From SYLG01 sp965226945 (GTDB lineage Bacteria > Planctomycetota > Planctomycetia > Gemmatales > Gemmataceae), in the NCBI GenBank assembly GCA_965226945.1, contig OZ245717.1, positions 2,294,001-2,358,000 on the forward strand: DNA of 64,000 nucleotides. Direction: 5' to 3'. Of the stretch, positions 45,898 through 57,000 are shown one piece after another. The position numbers were made by a program, and so were the translations under genes. Position 1 is the stretch's first letter. Each line of letters starts with the position of its first letter. The notes beneath the pieces were generated by a model. It was not told the DNA's origin. It saw nothing but the letters and a program-made list of their open reading frames with translations, and ran no database searches.

Positions 45898-47142
45898 ATG
45901 ACCGCGCCCGATCGCAACCGCCTCCTGGAACGCTTTCTCGGATATGTCCGCATCGGTAGCCAGGCCGATTTCCGCGCGGCCACCTATCCCAGCTCTCCGG
46001 GCCAGTGGGAGGTAGGTCGAAGGCTTGTTAACGAACTGCACGCCATGGGCTTGTCTCAGGCCTATCAAGACCCCAGGGGGCTCGTTCACGCTTTCATTCC
46101 CGGTAAGGTCGACTCCGCAGCCATCGCCCTGATCGCCCATGTCGATACCTCGCCCGAATCTTCGGGCGATGGCGTCCAACCCCGCGTGATTGCCAACTAC
46201 GATGGCGGCGAAATCTATCTGCCCGGTTCCGGAAAATCGCTTAGCCCCAGCCGCCATGAAGAACTCAAGCGCTATGTGGGCAAAACCCTCGTCGTCACCG
46301 ACGGCACGACCCTTCTGGGCGCCGACGATAAGGCCGGGGTGGCGGTCATCATGGAGGCGGCCAATCGGTTAATCGAGGCAGCCGACACCAAGCATGGCCC
46401 CCTCTATCTCCTCTTCACTTGCGATGAAGAGATTGGCCGCGGCGTCGACCATGTCGATATCCCTTCGCTGGGAGTCGCCTGCGCCTACACGCTCGATGGC
46501 GGCCCCGCCGGAGAACTCGATATTGCCACCTTTTCGGCCGACCGGGCCGATATCACGATTCGCGGCATCAACATTCACCCCTCGATCGCCAAGGGGAAGA
46601 TGATCAACGCCGTGCGCCTGGCCGGCATTTTCATCGAGCGTCTCCCCAGAAAAACGCTGAGCCCCGAAACGACCGAGGGGATGGATGGCTTTTTACACCC
46701 GTATGAGGTCAAGGGAAGTGTGGCCGAGGCAAGCATTCAGCTGCTGATGCGCGATTTTCAAACGGCGGCCCTCGACGAACAGGAGCGGCTGCTCTGCCGC
46801 ATCGCCAAGGAAATCGAGGCGGAATTCCCAGGCGCAGCTGTCGAAGTCAAGCGCGTCAATCAGTACCGCAACATGGCCGAGGGCATGGCCCGCGAACCGC
46901 GCGCCGTGGCTCTGGCCGAGGCGGCCATCCGCGCCGTGGGGATCGAGCCACGCCTGACTTCAGTGCGCGGCGGCACCGACGGTTCGCGCTTGACGGAGCG
47001 AGGACTGACCACTCCCAATATTTTCTGCGGCGAACACAATGCTCATTCCCTGGAGGAATGGTGCTGCGTCGAAGAAATGGAGCAATCGGTCGCGACGGTC
47101 CTCAAACTGATCGAACTCTGGAGCCGAGAGAAACCCACCTAG
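45898..47142 (+). CDS. pepT: Peptidase T (tripeptidase)
   Basis: The 414-residue protein is an M20-family aminotripeptidase that releases N-terminal residues from tripeptides in the cytoplasm. It has LLERFLGYVRIGSQAD, LIAHVDTSPE with a zinc-binding His and Asp, TLLGADDKAGVAVIM with the bridging Asp, LFTCDEEIGRG with catalytic Glu and a zinc Glu, and GGTDGSRLTERGLTTPNIFCGEHNAH with the last His ligand. The length matches PepT of Salmonella (about 409). It stands as a single gene upstream of the aldehyde dehydrogenase. Confidence 0.93.
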   Translation: MTAPDRNRLLERFLGYVRIGSQADFRAATYPSSPGQWEVGRRLVNELHAMGLSQAYQDPRGLVHAFIPGKVDSAAIALIAHVDTSPESSGDGVQPRVIANYDGGEIYLPGSGKSLSPSRHEELKRYVGKTLVVTDGTTLLGADDKAGVAVIMEAANRLIEAADTKHGPLYLLFTCDEEIGRGVDHVDIPSLGVACAYTLDGGPAGELDIATFSADRADITIRGINIHPSIAKGKMINAVRLAGIFIERLPRKTLSPETTEGMDGFLHPYEVKGSVAEASIQLLMRDFQTAALDEQERLLCRIAKEIEAEFPGAAVEVKRVNQYRNMAEGMAREPRAVALAEAAIRAVGIEPRLTSVRGGTDGSRLTERGLTTPNIFCGEHNAHSLEEWCCVEEMEQSVATVLKLIELWSREKPT

Positions 47143-47351
47143 TCAACGACGAAATGGGTCAGCGCTTCCAAGAGAGCCAAAGCGGATCTCTGAAACCGTC
47201 TTTCTCAGGGTGCGCGATCAAGGTCAGGCCCTCGCCATCCCGATCGCCTGATCCCCGTCACCCTTCCTTGACCGCACCGAGGGCGAACCTAGGCATAACA
47301 GCGTGGAGAATCCCCTTCCCCCACCTCGCTCTTCCTTGACAGGAGTCCTCA

Positions 47352-48821
47352 ATGACCGCCACCCTCTCCAAGCCCCCCACACCCAAAATCGCGCTGACCA
47401 AGCTATTGATCAACAATCAGTGGGTCGATCCAGTCGATGGCGCCACCCTCGACACACTCAACCCCGCCACCGGCAAGATCATCGGCACCGTGGCCACGGC
47501 CGGGCCCAAGGACGTCGACCGCGCCGTGAAGGCAGCCCGTGCCGCGCTCGACAAAGGCCCCTGGGGCCGCATCGACGCCGCCGATCGCGGCAAGTTGATG
47601 TTCCGCCTGGCCGACTTAGTCGAAAAGCACGCCGAGGAACTGGCCGCGCTCGAATCGCTCAACTGCGGCAAGACGATCGGCGATAGCCGTGGCGATGTCG
47701 GCGGCGTGGTCAACACGCTGCGCTATTACGCCGGCTGGGCCGACAAGATCGAAGGCAAGACCGTCCCCGTGCGCGGCAATTTCCTCTCTTACACGCTGCG
47801 CCAGCCAGTCGGCGTTGTCGGCCAGATCATCCCCTGGAATTTCCCGTTGCTCATGCTCGCCTGGAAATGGGGCCCCGCCCTGGCCTGCGGCAACACGATC
47901 GTGATGAAGCCCGCCGAGCAAACCCCGCTGACCGCCCTGCGCGTCGGTGAACTGGCGATCGAAGCCGGCTTCCCCCCTGGCGTGATCAACCTGCTCAACG
48001 GCCTGGGTGAAATCACCGGCGATGCCATGGTGACCCACCCCGACATCGACAAGATCGCCTTCACCGGCCATGTCGACACCGCCAAGATCATCCAGAAGCG
48101 CGCCGCCGAAACGCTCAAGCGCACCACCTTCGAACTGGGCGGCAAAAGCCCCAATGTCATCTTCGCCGATTGCGACATGGAGAAAGCCGTCGAAGGCGCC
48201 TTCCATGCGATCTATTTCCATTGCGGCCAGTGCTGCACGGCCGGCAGCCGCCTGTTCGTCGAAAAGAAGATCCAGGCCGAATTCGTCGAACGACTTGCGG
48301 CCCGCGCCAAGGTACGCAAGGTGGGCGACCCGCTCGACCCTCACACCGAGCAAGGTCCTCAGGTCTCGCAGGAGCAACTCGATAAGATCCTGGGTTACAT
48401 CGACCTGGGCACCAAGGAAGGGGCCAAGCTCGTCGCCGGCGGACAGCGCCGCGGCAAGGAAGGCTTCTTCGTCGAACCGACGATCTTCGACCATGTTAAA
48501 GACGAGATGACGATCGCCAAGGACGAGATCTTTGGCCCCGTCGTCAGCGTGCTGCCCTTCGAAAACTTCGACGACATGTTGGAACGGGCCAACCGCACCC
48601 ACTACGGCCTCGCCGCGGCGATCTGGACCAAGAATATCGACAAGGCGCACGAATACGCGAAGGGCGTCAAGGCCGGCACCGTGTGGGTCAACTGCTACCA
48701 TGTGGTCGACACGACCACGCCTTTCGGCGGCTTCAAAATGTCGGGCCAGGGCCGCGAAAACGGCGAAGCCGCGCTCGAACACTACAGCGAAACCAAGACG
48801 GTAACGATCAAGTTGGGCTAA
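47352..48821 (+). CDS. NAD(P)-dependent aldehyde dehydrogenase
   Basis: The 489-residue protein oxidises aldehydes to acids. It shows IIPWNFPLLMLAWKWGPALACGN, KPAEQTPLTAL, FTGHVDTAK, catalytic Glu in FELGGKSPN, and catalytic Cys295 in HCGQCCTAGSR. The ending TPFGGFKMSGQGRENGEAALEHYSETKTV is typical of class 1/2 (ALDH1/2-like) enzymes. AGGAG lies seven bases before the ATG. The exact substrate is unknown; with amine oxidase 22 kb away it could oxidise amine-derived aldehydes, but there is no direct link. Confidence 0.93.
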   Translation: MTATLSKPPTPKIALTKLLINNQWVDPVDGATLDTLNPATGKIIGTVATAGPKDVDRAVKAARAALDKGPWGRIDAADRGKLMFRLADLVEKHAEELAALESLNCGKTIGDSRGDVGGVVNTLRYYAGWADKIEGKTVPVRGNFLSYTLRQPVGVVGQIIPWNFPLLMLAWKWGPALACGNTIVMKPAEQTPLTALRVGELAIEAGFPPGVINLLNGLGEITGDAMVTHPDIDKIAFTGHVDTAKIIQKRAAETLKRTTFELGGKSPNVIFADCDMEKAVEGAFHAIYFHCGQCCTAGSRLFVEKKIQAEFVERLAARAKVRKVGDPLDPHTEQGPQVSQEQLDKILGYIDLGTKEGAKLVAGGQRRGKEGFFVEPTIFDHVKDEMTIAKDEIFGPVVSVLPFENFDDMLERANRTHYGLAAAIWTKNIDKAHEYAKGVKAGTVWVNCYHVVDTTTPFGGFKMSGQGRENGEAALEHYSETKTVTIKLG

Positions 48822-48843
48822 CGAGCCGAACAATCATCAAACA

Positions 48844-48890
48844 AGCGGGGCGGTCCACTTTCATCAAAGTGGACCGCCCCGCTCTTTTTT
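48844..48890 (+). terminator. Strong terminator after the aldehyde dehydrogenase
   Basis: An 18-base arm (48844-48861) pairs perfectly with 48866-48883 around CATC, followed by CTTTTTT. It separates the aldehyde dehydrogenase from the converging giant gene. Confidence 0.93.
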
Positions 48891-48909
48891 CACCCTGCCT
48901 ACCGGGGCT

Positions 48910-51900
48910 TTATTTCTTGAACGCCGGAGCGGCTGGGTTGCCCCGGCTTAAGGTATAAGCGAGCAGATCAAAGATCTCCTCTTCGGTGAGAGTATCGAGC
49001 AATCCCGCCGGCATCATCGAAACCTTGGAAGGTTCGATCGATTCGATCTTGGTGCGATCGATCGAGGTCATGTTGTTGGGATCGAGCATGTTGGTGATGA
49101 TCTGCATCGAATCGCCATTGAGGTTCACGATGCGCCCCGTAACCACGCGGGCATTGTCGGTGGTGATCACCACCGCCTGGTATTGATCGGAGACCTGCTT
49201 GCTCGGTTCGATGATCGATTCGAGCAGATCCTTCGGGGAAAACCGGTTGCCGACCACAGTCAAATCCGGCCCCTGGGCTCCGCCTTCAAGCGCATAACGG
49301 TGGCAGGAAAAACAGGAAGTTTCGCCAAACAGGGTCCGGCCTTTTTCAAAGTTACGACCACTGGCGAGCGCCTGAGGGAGTTTGTCGGCCAAGTCATTGA
49401 CGGTCCATTTTTTCACAAAGGGCCGGGGCGCTGCCTTGGGGGTATTGGCGGCCAGGGCCTTGGTTTCGATCAGATTGCCCAACGCGGTTTTTTCCTCGGG
49501 CGTCAGGGTGGCAACCGCATCGCGGCGAATGTTCTGGACGAACCCATCGAAGCTATTGCCGCCCTTGTAGTTGATGGCCTTGGCGAGCCACTGAAACTGG
49601 ACCTTGCGCGTTTCGGGGGTCCAGCCGGTCTTGAGCATTCTCAAGTAGCGAGCCACATCCATCTGCTCTTCTTGCGAAGGAGAGGTTTCCAGAAGCTTGG
49701 TCGCCTTGGCGGCAATCGTCGGCGATTGCAAGAAAACGAGCACCTGGGTCAGTTCGCCATTAAGACCGGCCGAATCGGACGGAAACTTCGCATCGAGTCG
49801 CGCCAGGATCTCCTTGGTGGAGTCTTCGGTGGGGCGGCCCAGCCGCACCATGGCGACTTCGTAGACGCGCACCAGATCGAGGCGAAGCGACGGGGTCAGC
49901 TTGTCCCATTGATCGGCAATCTTGTTGAGTGCGGCGAAAAACTCATCCTTGACCGAATCGGAGGCGGCGGGTCGTTTCGGCTGATGAGCGGGATCAGCGG
50001 CCGACACGCGCGCCAGGGCGAGCAAGCCGGGAATTGCATAGGCCGGATCGGCCTCGGTGAGCGCCCGCTTCTTCCAGCCATTGGGGTCCTGGTTTTCCAG
50101 GGCAACGCGCGCGGCGAAGCGAATGTACCGATCGGCATGGTTGAGGTTTTGCCAGGCGAAATCGAACGCCGCGGGGTCGCGCCGGGTGTGCAGCGATTCG
50201 AGCTGATTGCGCAGGCGGCGAGCATCTTTTTCCGCCAGATCGGTTTCCGCCGGTGCGGTCGATTCGGATCCGGTGTAAGTCACCCGGTAAAGGGCCGACT
50301 GGGTGCGGCGGCCGCCCACGGTGAAATACATGGCGCCATCGACCGGATTGACGATCACATCGGTGAGGGGCAAGGGGGAGCCGGTCACGAACTCCTCAAA
50401 CTCGCCGCTGTAGGCTGAGCCCTGGGGAGTGAGGTGAACGGCGTAAAGCTTGCCGTAACTCCAGTCGCAAATGTAGAAGGCATTCTGATATTTCGCGGGG
50501 AACTTGGCGCCGTAGCCAAAGCACACGCCCGTGGGCGAGCCGGGACCGATGTCGACGATCGCGGGAAGGCTATCGGGGTAGTAGGCCGGCCATTTTCCGG
50601 CTCCGTTGCGCCAGCCAAATTCGCCGCCGGAGTTGGCCAGGCAAACGCGCGTGGGGCGATACCAGGGCGTATTGATGTCCCATTCCATGTCGGCATCGAA
50701 GGTGAACAGGTCGCCAACCTTGTTGAAGGCAGCGTCGTATTCGTTGCGAAAACCGGTGCAGTGCAATTCCCAGCGCTTGCCATCGGGGCTCACGCGGTAG
50801 ATCGAACCGCCGGGCCCGAGGACCCCGGCCATGAAGCCGCGGCCATCCGGCATGCGCGGCAGCACATGGTCTTCGCCCCAGATCTTGGGAACGCGCGAGC
50901 TTTGCACTTCCATTTGCGGGGTTTGGTTGCCGCAGACGACAAAAAGATCCTTGCCGTCGGGGCTCAAGATGACGGCGTGCGGGCCATGTTCGCCGCCGCC
51001 GCCATTGATCTTCTTGAGGAGCACGACCGTGTCGAGCACATCGTCGTTGTTTTTGGACGTGACCTTGTAGAGCCCCGACTCGTATTTGCCGCCCTTGTTG
51101 ACGACGACATAGAGCGCATCGAACGCCCACAAAAGTCCCTGGGCCTCGCCGATATCGGCCGGGATCTTCGTGACGGCCGCTTCGCCTTTCTGACCGGGCG
51201 CCGGAACGCTCACGCGGTAGAGGCCGCCATATTGATCGCTGACGATCAGGCGTCCCTTCGCATCGGCGCACATGTTCACCCAGGAGCCCTGGTTATCCTT
51301 GGGCACGGTGTAAAGCAGTTCGACCTGGAAATCCTTGCGGGGCTTGACCGCCACGGCGGCGGCAATGGGAGGCTTGGGCGGTCCCATCTGCCGGGCGATG
51401 GCCGCGGCATTGATCACCCTCCAGGGGGCGGCACCCACGTTGCCGAGGACGGTCACAGGATGGCCGTTGGAACCTGCCGCAATCGAATTGACCGCGCTCC
51501 AGGAGCCGTCGGTTACAAGTGCGAGTTCTGGTCCTTGTCCTTGCCGAAGTAACACCTTGAGGATGGCGCCCGCGGCGGAGCTGCCATTTTTGCCCTCGAT
51601 GGCAAGCTGATGCTTGCCGGGTTTGAGTTGAGAAACGATTGCATCCAGATCGAGACGAGCGAGGCGATCCCAGCCTTCGTGCGCGAGGATCTGCTTGCCA
51701 TCGAGGAACACCTTGAGGCTGTCGTCCGCCGTGGCGACCAGGGTTCCCCCCTTGATGTTGGCGGGAAGTTCAAACTCGGTGGCGAGATAAACGGTTTCGT
51801 TTTCCTGGCCCTTGCCGTTCCAGATCCACTGGGGGCGGGCGCTGGCGTCCTTGAGCTTGGTTTGGCCGGAGGGAATCGGGGTGTCCTCGGGCTTGGTCAG

Positions 51901-52599
51901 TTCCTGCTTGGGCAGCCTTTTAAGTTGGAAATCCTTGAACTGGACCACCATCGGGGCGCCGACATGGATTTGCAGGGCCATGATGCCCGACATCGACCGC
52001 TTGTCGGCCTGATGATCGACGATTTCCACCACGGGCTTTCCCGCGATCCATTGCCAGATCCGGTTCCCTTTGGCGACCACCTTGTATTCGTTGAACTTGT
52101 TGAAGTCGAGCCCTTCGAGGATCTTGGCCGGATCGCCCAGCGATCCAACGTCCGCGATCTTGCCTTCAGGGGTGATGACCACCTTCTGGCCTCGTTTCGC
52201 CAGGATTCCACGGCCCCGTTCCTCGTAATTGATCCCCATGTACTGCATGGTGGGATCGATGTCGGCCTGGTAGCCGCCGACAACGAATTCGCCCGCTTCC
52301 TTCAAGTGCTTGGAGCGAAACTGAATCCCCGAATTGCCCCCCTTGATGCGGAACTGGACGGTCAATTCGAAATCTTCCAGCGGCTTGCCGTCGTAGATGA
52401 GGAACTTGTTGTAGGGCAGCTTGCCATCGGTTTTGCCGGTGATGGCGCCGTCTTCGACGGTCCAAAGCTTGGGATCACCCGACCAGCCGGTCAGGTCTTT
52501 CCCGTTGAAAACAATTTCCGTCTCCTGAGCGATCACGGGGCCGGGAACAAGCCCGGCAAGCCCCGCGGCAAGCAGGAGAGTGAGAATACGTGCTGGCAT
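48910..52599 (-). CDS. Giant secreted DUF1080 / dehydrogenase-like / cytochrome c-motif protein
   Basis: The 1229-residue protein starts at ATG 52599 with a signal peptide (ILTLLLAAGLAGLVPGPVIAQ). Domains in order: DUF1080 (about 25-225; EIVFNGKDLTGWSGDPKLW), a jelly-roll-like region (about 250-400; EFELPANIKGGTLVATADDSLKVFLDG), a beta-propeller of the membrane-bound dehydrogenase type (about 440-800; GLYRVSVPAPG, HGPHAVILSPDGKDLFVVCGN), helical repeats (about 820-1050), and a C-terminal heme-binding region with CFSCH near residue 1096. This is the PVC-type (Planctomycetes) architecture, probably degrading polysaccharide products in the periplasm with electron transfer. Confidence 0.9.
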   Translation of the reverse strand: MPARILTLLLAAGLAGLVPGPVIAQETEIVFNGKDLTGWSGDPKLWTVEDGAITGKTDGKLPYNKFLIYDGKPLEDFELTVQFRIKGGNSGIQFRSKHLKEAGEFVVGGYQADIDPTMQYMGINYEERGRGILAKRGQKVVITPEGKIADVGSLGDPAKILEGLDFNKFNEYKVVAKGNRIWQWIAGKPVVEIVDHQADKRSMSGIMALQIHVGAPMVVQFKDFQLKRLPKQELTKPEDTPIPSGQTKLKDASARPQWIWNGKGQENETVYLATEFELPANIKGGTLVATADDSLKVFLDGKQILAHEGWDRLARLDLDAIVSQLKPGKHQLAIEGKNGSSAAGAILKVLLRQGQGPELALVTDGSWSAVNSIAAGSNGHPVTVLGNVGAAPWRVINAAAIARQMGPPKPPIAAAVAVKPRKDFQVELLYTVPKDNQGSWVNMCADAKGRLIVSDQYGGLYRVSVPAPGQKGEAAVTKIPADIGEAQGLLWAFDALYVVVNKGGKYESGLYKVTSKNNDDVLDTVVLLKKINGGGGEHGPHAVILSPDGKDLFVVCGNQTPQMEVQSSRVPKIWGEDHVLPRMPDGRGFMAGVLGPGGSIYRVSPDGKRWELHCTGFRNEYDAAFNKVGDLFTFDADMEWDINTPWYRPTRVCLANSGGEFGWRNGAGKWPAYYPDSLPAIVDIGPGSPTGVCFGYGAKFPAKYQNAFYICDWSYGKLYAVHLTPQGSAYSGEFEEFVTGSPLPLTDVIVNPVDGAMYFTVGGRRTQSALYRVTYTGSESTAPAETDLAEKDARRLRNQLESLHTRRDPAAFDFAWQNLNHADRYIRFAARVALENQDPNGWKKRALTEADPAYAIPGLLALARVSAADPAHQPKRPAASDSVKDEFFAALNKIADQWDKLTPSLRLDLVRVYEVAMVRLGRPTEDSTKEILARLDAKFPSDSAGLNGELTQVLVFLQSPTIAAKATKLLETSPSQEEQMDVARYLRMLKTGWTPETRKVQFQWLAKAINYKGGNSFDGFVQNIRRDAVATLTPEEKTALGNLIETKALAANTPKAAPRPFVKKWTVNDLADKLPQALASGRNFEKGRTLFGETSCFSCHRYALEGGAQGPDLTVVGNRFSPKDLLESIIEPSKQVSDQYQAVVITTDNARVVTGRIVNLNGDSMQIITNMLDPNNMTSIDRTKIESIEPSKVSMMPAGLLDTLTEEEIFDLLAYTLSRGNPAAPAFKK

Positions 52600-52835
52600 G
52601 GAGAGAAACTCCCGGTGAACGAGTGCAAACGAGCGACAAAGCGAATCCAGGTGGGGGTAAACCTCGGCGAGCGGGCGCCAGGGTTCTCTTTTCTTTTTAA
52701 GCAACCCCAAGTCACCAGGCTACGAGCCGTCGGCGGAAAGCGCCCAAAATCAGTGAAAATGGAGGGGGAGGCTTCAGGCCGAGGAAGCCGTCAAGGCGAC
52801 CCTTCCTGCGACGGGACCAGACACCCTGCCATTCC

Positions 52836-53246
52836 TTACTTATCCGCAATTTGCATGTTGCCATCGGGCCCCAGGCGGAACCGGGCCCGGACGCGGGTTT
52901 GCCCCACAGTCACCTTGGCTCCCTTGACCCGAACCAGCGCTTCCCCCATCTTCCCTTTAACTTCGATGTAGGCTTCTTTCACCGCCTCAAAATTCCATTC
53001 GGCGCTTTTCCCCGGAGCCAGCTCGATCGCTTCCTGCCGGCCATCAGGCAACAAGACCGTGCCGGAAAAATAGCTCATCGAACCGTTTTCGATCGTGACC
53101 TGGTTGCGTTGATCCTGCCACCAGACGACCGCCAGCAGGACCAAGGCGATCGCGAACAGGCTCCACCAGGACCGGCGCGACCGCTTTTTTGGCGGTTCCT
53201 GCCCTGGCTCGCTGCGTTTCTTTCTCCACCTGCCAAACCGGATCAT
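52836..53246 (-). CDS. Single-pass membrane protein of unknown function
   Basis: This 136-residue protein has a highly basic N terminus (RFGRWRKKRSEPGQEPPKKRSRRS), one membrane helix (WWSLFAIALVLLAVVWW) and a beta-rich outer region (VTIENGSMSYFSGTVLLPDGRQEAIELAPGKSAEWNF...VKGAKVTVGQTRVRARF). I do not recognise the family. The basic tail should stay in the cytoplasm. It is divergent from the ABC transporter genes. Confidence 0.65.
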   Translation of the reverse strand: MIRFGRWRKKRSEPGQEPPKKRSRRSWWSLFAIALVLLAVVWWQDQRNQVTIENGSMSYFSGTVLLPDGRQEAIELAPGKSAEWNFEAVKEAYIEVKGKMGEALVRVKGAKVTVGQTRVRARFRLGPDGNMQIADK

Positions 53247-53373
53247 TCCCAGGGCTCCCCAACCAACGAAATGCCCGCCTATCCGCGCAAAAGGCCACGG
53301 AAGCGGCGGGTTGAACCATCCCCCCGGCGGTTTATCTTACCATGACGAGTAACGATCCTCCGGAGTCGCCATC

Positions 53374-54057
53374 ATGATCCTCCAAGCCAAGGGCTTAGAA
53401 CGCAGATTTCCCACCCCCACGGGAACGCTTGCCATCTTGAGCGGAATCGACTTAGAGCTTGCGGCAGGCGAGGCCGTCGCCGTGGTCGGCCAGTCGGGTT
53501 CGGGCAAAAGCACCCTGCTCAATATCCTCGGCACGCTCGATCAACCCGATTCGGGGGAGTTGCGCATCGATGGCGTGGCGCCATCGACTCTGAAAGAAGC
53601 CGACCTGGCACGCTTTCGCAATGAAAAGATTGGGTTTGTATTCCAGGAGCACCGGTTGCTCCCCCAGTTGGACGCTTTGGAAAATGTTCTGCTCCCCGCG
53701 CTGGCGGGTTGGACCACGGGAAGCCCGCAAGAGCGCGCCAAGGAACTGTTGGCACGGGTGGGCCTGAAAGAGCGCATGCGCCACCGGCCCGCCGAATTGT
53801 CCGGCGGTGAACGCCAGCGGGTCGCCCTGGCCCGCGCCCTGCTCATGAAACCCCGGCTGATCTTGGCCGACGAACCGACCGGCAATCTCGATCCGGCTTC
53901 CGCGCGCGAAGTCGGTCTGCTTTTTCGCGAAATCCTCACCGGCACCGCGGAAAGCGGCCTGGTGCTCGTTACTCATAGCGTCGATCTGGCCAAGACCATG
54001 CCCCGGGTTTTACGCCTGGAGTCGGGTCATCTCGTCCCCTGGGAAAAGCCGTCTTAG
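53374..54057 (+). CDS. ABC transporter ATP-binding protein (LolD/MacB type)
   Basis: The 227-residue ATPase has Walker A GQSGSGKS, Q-loop FQEHRLLPQLDALENV, signature LSGGERQRVALARAL, Walker B LILADEPTGNLD, and the switch His in LVTHS. Sequence and length fit the LolD/FtsE/MacB group that powers non-transport processes such as lipoprotein release or mechanical signalling. GGAG lies eight bases before the ATG. The large permease gene follows after 16 bases, so they are an operon. Confidence 0.94.
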   Translation: MILQAKGLERRFPTPTGTLAILSGIDLELAAGEAVAVVGQSGSGKSTLLNILGTLDQPDSGELRIDGVAPSTLKEADLARFRNEKIGFVFQEHRLLPQLDALENVLLPALAGWTTGSPQERAKELLARVGLKERMRHRPAELSGGERQRVALARALLMKPRLILADEPTGNLDPASAREVGLLFREILTGTAESGLVLVTHSVDLAKTMPRVLRLESGHLVPWEKPS

Positions 54058-54073
54058 TAGGGGAGAAAAACCG

Positions 54074-57000
54074 ATGAACCGGATCCGTTATCTCTTCGAT
54101 TCTCTGAGATTTCACCTGCGCGACTGGACCTGGGTGGCCCTGGGTGCGGCGCTCGCGACCACGGTGATTGGCGGCGCCCTGCTCGTGGGCGACGCGCTGC
54201 GTGCTTCGCTTGCGCGCGCCAGTCTGGCCAAGCTGGGCTTTGTCAGCCATGCCATGCTCCCGCCCCGGCCGGTACCGGCTTCCCTGGTTCCAAGATTGAG
54301 CGGTTCGCCTGCAACCGCCGAGGGCAAGTCCCCGGTCATTGGCATGCTCCTGGCCCAGGGAAGCGTGAGTCTGAGCGCCGACGCCGCCGATTCTGCCAAA
54401 ACCATTCGCGGCGTGACGATCCAGGGGGTGGACGCCGCGTTTTGGAAAGCTTTTGGCAGTTCCAGCCCTGACCCCGACGCCGCCAAAGCCTGGGTGAATC
54501 CGGCCCTGGCCCGGGCGCTCAGCATCAAGGGACCAGTGGAACTCGCCGTGTCGGCGGGCAAATCCTCCGATACCCCCCGTGAATCGCTTTTGGGTCGCAA
54601 GGACCTCTCCTCCGGCTTGACCACCTTTACCCTCGCTTGCGGCGGCGTCCTCGAAGGAGCCGGGCCCGGGGAGTTTTCCCTGAAAGGAGGACTGTCGGCC
54701 GATCCGGTTTTGTTCGTCCCGCTGGATAAGCTGCAAAAAAACCTCGACCTGGAAAACCGGGTGAATGCCCTGCTCCGCTCCAGTCCGCCCGACGAAGCCG
54801 CGAGCCGCGCCGCGCTCACTCTCGATGACTACGGTCTGACGCTCTGGTCCCCGGCCGCACGGGTCGATTCGCTGTTTGCGAAACTCGATCGCGATCGAGA
54901 CGGCATCCTCGTCAAACGAGAATGGCAAGGACGGCTGGGTGAGGCGATGGTCAAGGAGATCGACCCTGCAGGCCAGTTGTCCAGGGCGACACTTCTTGCC
55001 TGGTACAAAAAGCATCGCAACCACCTGACGCTTGAAAGCAAGCAGTTTTATCTTTCCAGCACCATGGTCGATTCGGCCAAAACGGCGGCACAAACGGTCG
55101 GGATGAGAATCGACCCGATCCTCGTGCATCTGGCCAACAGAATTCAACGCGGGGATCAAGAAATCGCCTACTCGGTCGTCGCGGGTATTGGCGCACCCAT
55201 TGGCACGGGTTCCGGCCAGGTCGAACCGCCTCCTGCCGATCAGGCGCTGTTGCTCGATTTTCCAGAAAACCCCCTGAAAAAGTCCCCTGCCAAGGAACTG
55301 GTTCTCCACTTTTTTCCGGCGGAACATGCCGGCGAACCGAGGGAACGCCAGGTCACTTTGCCCCTGGCGGGCATGTTGAGCGCCACGGGGGCCGTCCTCG
55401 ACCCGGACATCACTCCGGAGTTTCCCGGAATCACCGACAAGTTGTCGCTGGCGGAATGGAACCCGCCCTTCCCCTACGACAACAAGCGCATCAAGCCGGT
55501 CGATGAAAAATACTGGCGCGATTACCGAAGCGTGCCCAAGGTGATTGTCAACCTCGCAACGGCGCAAAAACTATTCGGCAGCCGGTTTGGCTCGGTGACC
55601 TCGGTGCTCGTTTCCGGCACAGGAGTCGATGCCGATGAGCGGGCTCAAGCCTTCGGCACCGAACTGCTCAAGGCGCTCGATCCGGCCAAGGCCGGGCTGA
55701 CCTGGATTGCCGTGCGCGAACAAGCCTTGAAAAAATCTGCCGGAAATATGGACTTTTCGGGTCTTTTTCTGGGGTTTAGTTTTTTTCTGCTCTTTTCCGC
55801 GGTGGCCCTGGTTTCTTTGCTCATGCAGTTGCTTTTGGAACGCCGCTCCGGCGAATGGGGCCTGCTCGCCGCGCTGGGGTGGGCGAAGAACCGCAGCCTC
55901 GTACAGATGCTTGGCGAATCGCTATTGCCGGTGTGCCTGGGCATTTTGCTCGGAACGCCATTGGCGGTCTTCTACTGTCAGGGGCTGCTCGGCTGGCTGG
56001 CCGCGCACTGGCCCGGCGGCGGCCTCAATGGCAAGTTGATCGTCCGGTGGGACGCCTTCAGCCTTTTTGCGGGAGGTGCGATCGCGCTCGTTACGGCGGT
56101 GATCACGCTCTGGTGGCGCGGCCGAGGCATTTTGCGCTCGGGGCCGGCCGATTTGCTCGCCGTGGGCGGCGGAGCCGAACCGGTGGCCCGCATGAAGACT
56201 GGAATTTACTCTGTGATCACGGTCGTCACGGGGCTGATCGCAATTGCCGCTTTGACCTGGCTTGGCTTTCGAGTGAGCGGTGCCGAAGCCCGTGCCGGTT
56301 GCTTTTTTGGGGCGGGAGCGCTCGCCCTCATCTGTTTGGGACTATTGTTTCGAGCCTTGCTCGTTTACTGGGATCGCCATCCCGTGGAGGGGAAGCGCTC
56401 CCTGCTCATGCTCGCCTTGCGAGGCGCAACGCGCAAACCCGGCCGCAGCCTGCTGACGGCGGGACTGTTGGCCTCCAGTGTGTTTCTGCTCGTGGCAGTC
56501 GATGCCTTTCACCGCACCGCCGATCCGGGTAATGAAAGCGAAATTTCTTCCTGGTCGGGCGGCTATGGCCTCTGGGTCGAACTCGATCTGCCCTTGCTGC
56601 AAAATCCCCAAAGTGAAGCGGGCCGGCAAGACATTCTCGACACCGTCGAGCAGGCCGCCAAAACCGATCCGGCCGCCGCCAGAAAGAAGGCCGGCGAATT
56701 GCTGGCGCAATCGACCTTGACGGCATTTCGACTCTCCGAGGGGGACGACATCAGTTGCCTCAATCTGTTTCAATCGGGCCGGCCGCGCATCCTCGGCGTG
56801 CCGGCAACGCAGATCGAGCGCGGCGGATTTCGTTTCGCGGCAGTGCCGCCCGCTTCCAAAGACCATCCCTGGAAAGCCTTGGCCGGCACGGATGCGGCGG
56901 AAATCCCGGTATTTGGGGAAAACAACACCTTGATGTGGACTTTGCACAAGGGAATGGGGGACACGATCGACTGGACCGATGCGGCCGGCAAATCCCGGCC

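Noticed and set aside
53969..55567. A 532-residue minus-strand frame opposite the ABC permease
   Set aside because: Shadow frame; the plus-strand permease has clear helices and an operon partner.
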